Source: Benincasa hispida (taxonomy: Eukaryota; Streptophyta; Magnoliopsida; Cucurbitales; Cucurbitaceae). Taken from it: DNA of 64,000 nt. Shown here one piece after another: positions 46,669 to 54,627 of the stretch. The position numbers were made by a program, and so were the translations under genes. Numbering within the stretch: the first letter of the stretch is position 1; every line of letters begins with the position of its first letter. The DNA is taken from the NCBI RefSeq assembly GCF_009727055.1, contig NC_052349.1:47141174-47205173 (forward strand), in the 5' to 3' direction. The notes beneath the pieces were generated by a model. It was not told the DNA's origin. It made no database searches and worked only from the letters and a program-made list of their open reading frames with translations.

Positions 46669-47310
46669 CTATCATCAATAACCTACTTGGATGAAACTTT
46701 TGGCCACCATCTTTAGCTACTTCCACCGACGACCATTTTTGACAACCAATATTGGCAGTAGGGGTGAGCATGTTGGACCCAAAAATAAAGTCGATCGATC
46801 AAAATCGATCAAACCAAAGTTGATTGGTCAGAGAAGAGGAGGGGCTCGGTCGGTGTCGGTTTGGGAAAAATTCAAATGGACATTTAAAAAAAGAAGAAGA
46901 AATAAACCGAACAAAACCAATTGACAGACCAACCGACGGTCGGGGTCGGTTTAAACATTTACTAAACTAACTATAGTCGATTCAGTGGTGGTTTGGTCAT
47001 AAAATCAACTTCAGCTGGCACCTACGCATCCCTAATTGGAAGCCACCATTGATAACCAACTTGAGCAATCACCTCCGACAACTGGCACCATTAACTTTGA
47101 CAATGATCATCAGCGACGACCAACTCTAGCAACCACCTTCAGTGATCAACTCAGGAGTCAACTTTGACGACCCCCCTAGCAACCAACTCTAGCAATGACC
47201 ACCTCTGATAACTGAGTGACCAATTCTATTGACCGATTGCGTCAATTATCTCCAACGACCAACTCTTAATGATTAACTCTAATAACCAATTAGATCGATC
47301 ATATACACAA
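46669..47310. repeat. Degenerate (CAAC)-rich tandem repeat interrupted by a MITE
   Basis: Before 46759 and after 47034 the sequence is built from variants of GACAACCAACT, AGCAACCACC, TCCAACGACCA and TGACAATGA. It reads like a decayed minisatellite; no reading frame persists. The MITE at 46759-47034 separates the halves. Confidence 0.6.
46759..47034. mobile_element. hAT-like MITE, 276 bp, with 8-bp target duplication
   Basis: Starts TAGGGGTGAGCA and ends ACGCATCCCTA (reverse complement TAGGGATGCGT). The 8 bp outside are ATTGGCAG (46751-46758) and ATTGGAAG (47035-47042), identical at seven of eight positions, the size hAT transposases duplicate. The interior has CGGTCGGTGTCGGTTTGGG facing ACCGACGGTCGGGGTCGG. 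The frame at 46691-46924 spans the boundary and is fortuitous. Confidence 0.8.
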
Positions 47311-47704
47311 GAAAAAAAAATCAGCCAATGAAAGTATTTTCAAATGATTGGTTCATAGTTTCTAATAGTCATCAATTTAGAATCTCTTTTATGATATAGT
47401 AAACCAAACAAACTTGTATGCAAAAACATTGTTGATGAAGTGTTATCAAACACATGACCGTTTTTATTTTAAATGGTTTATATCAAAAGTGTTAAAATGA
47501 AATGGATTTTTGAAAAATATTTTTTCCTCAGTCAATCTAAGCTCTTAAGCTTTTTATACACACGTTGGATAAATTAGAAGTTAGTTTTGAATGTCTCGTT
47601 TAATAATGAAGTTCTTTTTAATTTTTTAAATGTTAAATTTTCTTAAACATATTTAAATTTAACCAAACTTTAGAAACGATGATGGAAAAAAACTATTTTA
47701 TTTA
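47311..47704. other. AT-rich intergenic, nothing recognised
   Basis: No supported feature. Confidence 0.5.
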
Positions 47705-48193
47705 GATCATGTTTGATAACTATTTGTGCTTGTTGTTTTTTTTGTACTTTTTTTAGGCAATTTCATTATCATGACTTTCATATTTTCTAATTAAACGCTT
47801 AAATCTTTAGCCACATTTCAAAAACAAAAAGAAGTTTTTAAGAACTACTTTTTGCAATTTTCAAAATTTGGCTTGATTTTTAGAACACTCCTAAAATGTA
47901 AATACAAAATAACAAAATTGCTAGTTGTTTTTGAAAATTATGCTATAAACACTTTTTTCACCTTCAAATTTATTCCTTTGTTATCTACTTTCCACCGGTG
48001 GTTTAAAAAACCAAGCCAAATTTTGAGAACTAAAAAGAGTAACTTTCAAAAAGTTGTTTATGTTTTTAGAATTTGGCTAAGAATCCAACCATTGTATTTA
48101 TGAAACATACAAATCATTATAAGAAATATGGATGAAATAGATTTAATTTTCAAAAACAAAAATAAAAAATTAAATGGTTATCAAACGAGACCT
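47705..48193. mobile_element. M1-family MITE, about 490 bp, possibly composite
   Basis: Left end GATCATGTTTGATAACTATT and right end ATGGTTATCAAACGAGACCT are inverted. The interior contains M1 signatures twice (CAAAATTTGGCTTGATTTT near 47863 and AACCAAGCCAAATTTTGAGA near 48008), so one copy may have inserted into another. The plus-strand frame 47852-48103 is not a gene. Confidence 0.65.
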
Positions 48194-48708
48194 AAATGAT
48201 CAATAGATTAATGGACCTTAATTTCTTCAAAATAGTAAACCGAAATTACATGTGAAGAACTCTAAAAATGGTCTGAAAATTTAAAGGAGATGAAGAGTTT
48301 AATCAAAAGATGATTATGCTTTATGAAGCTTTTGATGCCTTCTATAGACCTATGACTTTCGTGAATAAACACTCAAATTCTTCACAATAACCTTAAGTTT
48401 AAGAGATAAATAGCCCTTATAAATGAGAGTTATATAAGTAACTTTTTGAGATCCTCGTTTAAGAAGACAACATATTCAACCATTTCAATCTATATATAAA
48501 CAACCATTGTGGACCTCAATTTGGATTGCACAAGGTTTTTCTTCAACATTTCAACTTTTTTAGTCAGTATTGAAGCCATTGGTGGGATGAGAGATGAGAA
48601 TGAGAAAAAGAAGATGAAAATAACATGTCCGGGTGTCCAAATATATTAATAGATGATTAAATAATACATCATTTTTTATCGAGATTTTTAAGAATAGAAA
48701 AATAAGAA
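48194..48708. other. AT-rich intergenic, nothing recognised
   Basis: No supported feature. Confidence 0.5.
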
Positions 48709-48855
48709 AAACTATTTACATAAAATAGCAAAATTTAATCTTTTTTTATAGAGGTTGATAGGAGCCTTAGAACGTTGTAAGATTATTTTTTTAATAAAAC
48801 AATTATTATTTTGTTTTATTTTTTTATCTCTTTTAATAAATAAAACTAGAAAAAC

Positions 48856-49338
48856 TTGGTCTTCCGCGTGCGCGTCTTCCGACCAAATCTTTCGGTCGCT
48901 TTTTCCGATCTGTCCTTACATGTTTTGAGGCTTCCCGTCTCTCTCTCACGTTCTACAAAAGGCGTGGCCTTTAGCAGTTCAGAGAGGTATCATTTTCACT
49001 TCCTTCCATTTTTCAATCAAAAGCTCTCATCTCCTACTTTCTTTTCCACTTTACATTTTCCAAGCAGTCGGCCAGAAATGGTGTGTATTCTGGTCGATAA
49101 CGGTGCATCTCCGATCGAATTTTCTTTTTGGGTTGTTTTATCCTTAGGACGACGTGACAGTATTCCTGATCTGCTTGCACACTTGGGTAAAGCCGCAAAA
49201 TGTCTTAAAGAGAGCGAGCTCCGCAACTCAGCATATAATGAGCTTCTTTTTTGCAGGTTTTATTCTTTGTTCGACCGCCTTGACCTGACCGTTTGCTGCT
49301 GTCCTATTCGTCGTCGAGAATCTTGCTATTTACAATAG
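48856..49338 (+). CDS. Unidentified 160-codon open frame inside the element
   Basis: The frame is uninterrupted and noticeably less AT-rich than its surroundings. The track start at 48856 is TTG or similar; the first in-frame ATG is at 48919 or 49078. Residues include SIPDLLAHLGKAAKCLKESE, which looks helical and protein-like. A TTTTTTGCAG at about 49247-49256 resembles a splice acceptor. I recognise no family, signal peptide or clear membrane segment. It may be a captured gene fragment (transduplication), a small orphan gene or chance. Confidence 0.25.
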   Translation: MVFRVRVFRPNLSVAFSDLSLHVLRLPVSLSRSTKGVAFSSSERYHFHFLPFFNQKLSSPTFFSTLHFPSSRPEMVCILVDNGASPIEFSFWVVLSLGRRDSIPDLLAHLGKAAKCLKESELRNSAYNELLFCRFYSLFDRLDLTVCCCPIRRRESCYLQ

Positions 49339-49640
49339 GTTGATAGAGGCTAATAGAAGTCTATTAGTATTTATTAATGATAGAAACTAATAGAAGTCTA
49401 TCACTGATACTATCAGTGGTAGAAATGGATACAAGTCTATCACTTATAGACATTGGTAGAAGTCTATCATTGTCTATCAATGATAGAAATTGATAGAAGT
49501 GTATCATTGATAGAAGCTAATGGAAGTCTATCAATATCTATCAGTGATAGAAACTGATAAAAGTCTATATTGATACTATATTGATAGAAACTGATATAAG
49601 TCTATCACTGATAGACGTTGATAGAAATCTGTCAGTGTCT
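49338..49640. repeat. Palindromic tandem array, TGATAGAAGTCTATCA units
   Basis: About a dozen imperfect copies of GATAGAA(A/G)CT(A/G)ATAGAAGTCTATCA(C/T)TGATAG alternate so that each unit can pair with the next. Related single units occur at 1640-1735 and 45055-45110. Confidence 0.85.
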
Positions 49641-49674
49641 ATTAGTGTTTTTTTTCTATTTCTGTAAATAGTTT

Positions 49675-50389
49675 GACATGTTTTCTATCTTTAAAAATTT
49701 TATTTTTTTTTATTATTTTTGTAAATAATACTCTTATTTAAAAAAACAAAAAAAAAAGTTAAAATATGTTTTTTTCTCTTTATCTACACTTTATCAACTC
49801 CTTTAATTTCTCCTCTCCCCCATTTCAACACCTAAGGCACTTCTCTATTTCCCTCTCTTTTTTCTCCCCTCTATTCTTCAATACACACTTTCTCATCTAC
49901 TTGTTGAGTGTTTGGCATTTGTTTTTATAAGAAAATCCTTCTTCATTTGAAATATATAAACTATAATAAATATATGTTTAGAAGTGTTTTTGAAATGTTA
50001 AAATCACTTTTATCATATTTAAAATCGTTTTGAAACACATATTTAATAATTCATAATCAATTCAGTGTTTAATTTATATTTTTAATCGCATTTTTCATAC
50101 TATTAAAATTGATTTTGAATGATTAGAAATATTTTTTTTGAGTAATTTTAAAAATGAAAAAATATTTTTAACAAATTTAGAATCACTCCAATACATGCCT
50201 TAAAGAAATTACAAGAGACTTCAGGACTTAAATATTTTAACAAGGTTGAATAGCCAAATACGTCCTTTTGTATTTAGCTATTTATCTTTTCAATGAGTTT
50301 TAATGGGAGATTTTGATTTTGAGATTTTGTGAGATTTTAAGATTTAATTTAAAGTTTTGATTTTTATTTGATTGCTGAGAAAATTGGTA
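49675..50389. other. AT-rich intergenic, nothing recognised
   Basis: No supported gene between the palindromic array and the MULE. Confidence 0.5.
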
Positions 50390-50399
50390 TAAGAATTAG

Positions 50400-50850
50400 G
50401 GAAAAATTAAAAGGATATTGTCCTTTTAGAAACTATTTAGAAAAATATTGTTGTTTTCAAACTATTTGTAAAAATATATATATATATATTTTTTAAATAA
50501 GTCGAGGGTTCAAAATAGGTCGAATTTTGAACCTTCGACCTTCCATTCATTTGTACGTTGAACTTTGAACCCTCGACCTTGCCCTTCCTAACATTATTAT
50601 TGAGTCTGTTTAATTATCATTACGGAGACCTTCCTCTATCAAAAGATTGTATTTCTAAATTTTCATAAGGTCCCCCTGGAATTCCTTCCAAAGCTTGTTG
50701 AATAATTTTTATAGATTCTGTCATCTCAGCAAGTCTAACTAAATAACGAGCTAATGAATCTCCTTTTTGCTATTGAACTTCCCAATCAAATTCGAAAGAG
50801 CGAGAGCGAGAGCGAAATAGCGAGATTTTGATAGAGAGCGAGAATACCGT
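50400..50850. repeat. Left degenerate terminal inverted repeat of the MULE
   Basis: It comprises an outer ATATTGTTGTTTTCAAA block, a TA microsatellite, a GTCGAGGGTT/CCCTCGACC block, the ndhH fragment (no partner on the right), and an inner GAGCGAGAGCGAGA block. Pairing with 53455-54617 is by order of blocks, not base by base. Confidence 0.55.
50620..50793 (-). pseudogene. ndhH: Plastid ndhH fragment in nuclear DNA (NUPT)
   Basis: Read on the minus strand it encodes EFDWEVQ, a stop where native NdhH has Trp, then [20 protein letters not shown] and [18 protein letters not shown]. This is the C-terminal region of the plastid NAD(P)H dehydrogenase 49-kDa subunit as I know it (native: [20 protein letters not shown]). 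The Trp codon has become TAG, one codon is lost before GDS, and the frame closes at TAATGATAA after about 58 codons. No flanking plastid sequence is seen. It is a short nuclear plastid insertion, not a functional gene, lying inside the left arm of the MULE. Confidence 0.85.
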
Positions 50851-51070
50851 ACAAATTTTCCCCTTTTTTCTTTTTAATTATTACACATTCCACCTTCTTC
50901 TTTCTAATCTTTTCTTTTCTTTTTTTAATTTTCCATTTTATAAAAAAAAAAAATTAATTTTTTTATTATTTTATTTAAACTCTAAAAAGAATAAATTAAA
51001 AAAATAATAACTCATAAAAATAAAAAAATGTAAATTAAATATCTCATTTATATAAAAATAATTACAAAAA

Positions 51071-52515
51071 TCAATGTGTCCCACAAGACGGACGTCGTTG
51101 ATTTCGAGCTGGTTGTCGTTTTCGTCGTCGACTTCAAACTTGAGGTTGCTCGGGTTCTTCTTGATGTTTCTCTGGTACCTCTGCAGGCGCTTCATAATAT
51201 AAATATTCATTATGCTCTTCACGACCCCGACCATATCCATGAACGTATGAAGACGAAGGACCAGCCTCTGAGTCATAATGTCCTGAACCAAATACTGGCA
51301 TCATCATCGGACTAACACAATTAGTTTGACTCTAAATCTGCGTCATAGGGGCAACTCTTCCACATTATGTGCAACCTCATCAAACTCATCCTCTTCCTGA
51401 ACAGGTCCTCTACATCTAGGAGCTGGTGGAGGAACAATAGGTATATCGTACATATAATGAATTTCCTCCATATAGCTTTGGTTGTCACTACATATAGCAA
51501 GAACCTGGTTCGGATCATTCGCAACCTCACGGAGTCTACTGTTGTTCGATCTCTATGAATTATAAAAAAATTAGACAACATTTAAAATAAATTTAAAATA
51601 AAAAAATTAGATAATATTCATTCATTTACCAGATGACCCACAGATACTCTCGGACAAGTGATATAGCGCTTTGTGATATTATTATACCAATGAATATATT
51701 CTGGAGTGACATCTGTGTCAAACTGTTCAAGAGAAACCCTCACTGCAATAAACCTTACACGACAGTGCCATCGAACTACCAAATGTGCAACTTTTTCGGA
51801 CCAATCTCCAGTCCTTAGGTCAATATCATGCAGTACGGATTCAGTATTACAGATGGGACATTCTGCTGAAAACCGAATTGTCTCATCACCCTGTTAGGAA
51901 GATGCCACTCACAAATGTGAAAACATATGAGAGGACTCATCGTCCGCCATATGTTTTGACCATTCGTACAAAAATTAGGCAAAGTATGCACAATAATTTT
52001 GTACGACTCCCAAATACCTGAAACACAAAATATTATATTAGAGAATATTAAAGACAAATACAATAAAAATATGAATAAAATAATCAAATTAGGTTTAGTG
52101 TAATGTACCTGTTCAGGTTGAAGCAGATCAAACATGTATCTATATTGTGTTGATAAATGTGTGGCTGTCCTAGTCACACAAATTTGTCTCTCCACCTAAA
52201 TTTTTAAATTGATAATTTAGAATTTAAATTTAACTAGATTAGTGATATAAAAAATTAAATTAGAATTAAAAACAACATACCGAGAACCGTAGGCTCGTCC
52301 AACTAAACTGAGCGTCATTAACATTGATGTAGCTGTGGAGCCATTGTTGGAAATCGCTCCCAAACCTATAGTTGCAAAAGTATGAGAGGCCCAAGCTATC
52401 TCTCGAACCTCACTTTGCATAGTTGTCCATACAACCATGCCAAACAGCTCCACACCCATGAATACCGCTCCGCATCATAGGAGGTTAGCTAACAGTGGCG
52501 GACTCAAGTGAACAA
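51071..52515 (-). pseudogene. Plant mobile domain (MAIN-like/PMD) protein pseudogene
   Basis: On the minus strand the sequence reads, through frameshifts and stops: ERYSWVWSCLAWLYGQLCK (about 52470), LGPLILLQL-stop-VWERFP, then YMFDLLQPEQ, an intron-like break, IWRTMSPLICFHICEWHLPN and RVMRQFGFQQNVP (about 51860-51960), TPEYIHWYNNITKRYI (about 51680), a low-complexity tail with YVHGYGRGREEHNEYLYYE, and the usual ending RRRKRQPARNQRRPSCGTH before a stop at 51071. These motifs and their order fit the aminotransferase-like plant mobile domain shared by MAIN/MAIL1 proteins and by transposons. At least five premature stops and several frameshifts disable it, and the N-terminal third is absent. Lost Trp codons (TGG to TAG) account for several stops. 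Confidence 0.8.
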
Positions 52516-52920
52516 ATGACTTGTGATCTCGACAACCATCTACCGAGCGGTACTGTTCATTGTAACAAATGGCAAGCATTCGGCATTCCATGATTCGCAC
52601 TTTATGGCCGTTTGCTCACATTTTTACATGAACTACGAAGATTTTATTGAGACTACTACAAATTGTCAACGTATGCTAAATAGTACTCTCCTCAATTTCA
52701 ACCTGTACCGCATGAAGATTACTGAATCATGCACCCTAATATGCCTGTCTTACACCCTGATCCATCGTTGTTGAGAATACCTGGTAGACCGAAAAGTTCA
52801 CGTTATCATAACGAGATGATTGGACAGAATCAGCTACTCGACAACGATGTGGATTTGTAACCCAGTTAGGAGCATAATCGAAGGAAGTGTCCTTTGTTAC
52901 TAAGATGGGTCCAGATAGTT
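52516..52920 (-). other. Unassigned sequence upstream of the PMD pseudogene
   Basis: A minus-strand frame begins SGPILVTKDTSFDYAPNWVT and runs about 60 codons with a less AT-rich composition before breaking. It should correspond to further element coding sequence, but I cannot place it in the mobile domain or in a MuDR transposase. Confidence 0.35.
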
Positions 52921-52959
52921 AGGGATTGAATAATAAATAATTTTTTTTATTATATATTC

Positions 52960-53400
52960 ATTTTATATATATATCAATTTTTTTATTAATTTATTGTATA
53001 TTTCAATTTTTTTTTATAATAATCTTCTGTATATTCAATTTTTTTTTTTTGTAATCAATAAAGTTTTACATTATATAAATCTAATATATTCAATTTATAG
53101 TAAAATAATAAATATATTCAATTTATAGTATAATATCTAAATATTCAATTTATTGTCTAATGATTATTCAATTATAGTATAATAATCTAATATATTTCAA
53201 TATTGTTGTCTATGATTATTTAATTATAGTATAATAGTCTAATAATTCTATTTGTTGCCTAATGATTATTCAATGATTATTCAATTATAGATAATAATCT
53301 AATATATTCAATTTATTGTCTAATGATATATCAAATTATAGTATAATAATCTAATATATTCAATTATAGTCTAATGATTATTCAATTATAGTATGATTAT
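52960..53400. repeat. AT-rich tandem repeat, TATTCAATTTATAGTATAATAATC units
   Basis: About ten degenerate units alternate AATATATTCAATT, (A/T)TGTCTAATGATTATTCAAT and TATAGTATAATAATCT phrases with a period of roughly 40-45 bp. It lies between the PMD pseudogene and the right arm of the MULE. Confidence 0.8.
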
Positions 53401-53454
53401 TAGCTCTTTTTTCTCTTTTTTTATATATATTTCTATGGAAAGTTCAAATAAAGT

Positions 53455-53995
53455 GAAGACTCTCGCTCTCTCCTAAGATCTCGCTCTCCCAATCTCGCTC
53501 TCTCACTCTTGTTCTCTCCTAATCTTTCTCTCTCACTCTGCTCTCTCCTAAGATTTCGTTATCGCTCTCTCCTAAGATCTCGTTCTCGCTCTCTCACTCT
53601 CGCTCAATATCTCACTCTCTCAGTATCGCTCTCTCACTCTCGCTCTCTCCTAAGATCTCGCTCTCTCACTCTCGCTCTCTCTGTTATTGTTGTTATTTTT
53701 CCATTAATGATTACTAGCTTTCATTTCTTCTGGAACAGTCACAAACACTTTTTTTATTATGGATCTACTACCAAAAACTCAATGCGTAATCTTAGCATTC
53801 AATGTCTATTCCTGAATAATCTCATTTTTCAATTATTCAACCATTTCATTTTACCATGTTCAATGTTAGTCAGATTAGTCAATATAAACTAAATCTCGCT
53901 CTCTCCAACATTCTCGCTTTGAATCTCGCTCTCTCTTAAAATCTCGTTCAACATCTCGCTCTCTCCTACTATCTCGCTTTGAATCTCGCTATCTC
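53455..53995. repeat. CTCGCTCTCTC minisatellite, inner part of the right MULE arm
   Basis: Repeated CTCGCTCTCTCCTAAGATCT and CTCTCACTCTCGCTC units, interrupted at 53690-53890 by unrelated AT-rich DNA, then resuming. The complement (GAGCGAGAGCGAGA) occurs once at 50797-50846. The 127-codon frame at 53509-53892 translates the repeat and is not a gene. Confidence 0.75.
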
Positions 53996-54617
53996 CTTAA
54001 TCTGCTTCAGCCCACTTATCTCTTTAATCGCTTTGAAGTTTCGACATGTGTGTAACCTTTGACAACCTAATATACAAAATTTTATTTGTAGACAAAGCTA
54101 ATTCGAAATTGTCTTTCATTCCAAGACATAACTTGTATCTATGCACTTCATATTCGCCTGGAGTTCCCTCCCAAAAATATAGTCATCCCCACCCCCTCAC
54201 ATCAATCCCACAAGCCTCCATCTAATTCAAAATGATAACAAAATGCATAGGTTGTTAGAAGCAGCTCGAGTACACAGATACATATAGTATACCATCTCAT
54301 TACTTTATTTCCTCTATGGGGGAAAAATAAAAGTAATAAACCTGCAATCTCGAGGGTGGATGTGTATCGAAACTTCAACCTTCGACAACCTAAGCGAGAT
54401 TTCCCTTGTCGAGGGTTTAAGTTTCGGCTTATGTATTGTTTCCAAGTTTTTTTTTTGTTTGTCGAGTTCTCAACGTTCGACCTCCACATTAATCGAGTTC
54501 TCAACGTTCGACCTCTAGCCTCGAACTCCCAAAACAATAATATTTCTCTAATAAGTTTCAAAACAACAATATTTCTCTAATAAATTTTGAAAACAACAAT
54601 ATTAATATTAAAGGTTC
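53996..54617. repeat. Right degenerate terminal inverted repeat of the MULE
   Basis: GTTCTCAACGTTCGACCTC occurs twice in tandem at 54465-54510, preceded by TTGTCGAGGGTTTAAG. The outermost part repeats AACAATATTTCTCTAATAA three times. The segment 54040-54190 has a minus-strand reading GEYEVHRYKLCLGMKDNFEL with no recognised family and no partner on the left. Confidence 0.5.
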
Positions 54618-54627
54618 TAAGAATTAG

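Larger units (their letters stand above)
48709..49674. mobile_element. Inverted-repeat element carrying an inserted coding-like segment
   Basis: Starts AAACTATTTACA and ends TGTAAATAGTTT, the same inverted ends as the 168-bp element at 1600-1767. The left flank motif TAGAGGTTGATAGGAGCC (about 48748-48765) breaks off, about 570 bp of unrelated less AT-rich sequence follows, and the element resumes at about 49335 with AGGTTGATAGAGGCTAATAG. The interior then becomes the palindromic repeat array at 49338-49640. Confidence 0.5.
50400..54617 (-). mobile_element. Mutator-like element (MULE) candidate, 4.2 kb, with 10-bp target duplication
   Basis: TAAGAATTAG occurs directly outside both ends (50390-50399 and 54618-54627), a perfect 10-bp direct repeat; MULEs duplicate 9-11 bp. 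Inside, the left arm (ATATTGTCCTTTTAGAAACT, AAAATATTGTTGTTTTCAAA) matches the reverse complement of the right arm (AATATTGTTGTTTTCAAAAT). Inversion continues in the GTCGAGGGTT / GGTCGAA block (50495-50580 against 54350-54510) and in GAGCGAGA against CTCTCGCT (50795-50850 against 53455-53990). Contents: a plastid ndhH fragment, a plant-mobile-domain pseudogene and an AT tandem repeat. No MuDR transposase is recognisable, so it is non-autonomous or decayed. Strand is that of the pseudogene. Confidence 0.65.

Noticed and set aside
50971..52774. Several independent small genes on both strands
   Set aside because: Minus-strand pieces join into one decayed PMD gene; plus-strand frames are shadows.
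53509..53892. 127-codon Ser/Arg/Leu-rich frame
   Set aside because: It is a reading of the CTCGCTCTCTC minisatellite and ends in AT-rich DNA with no domain.
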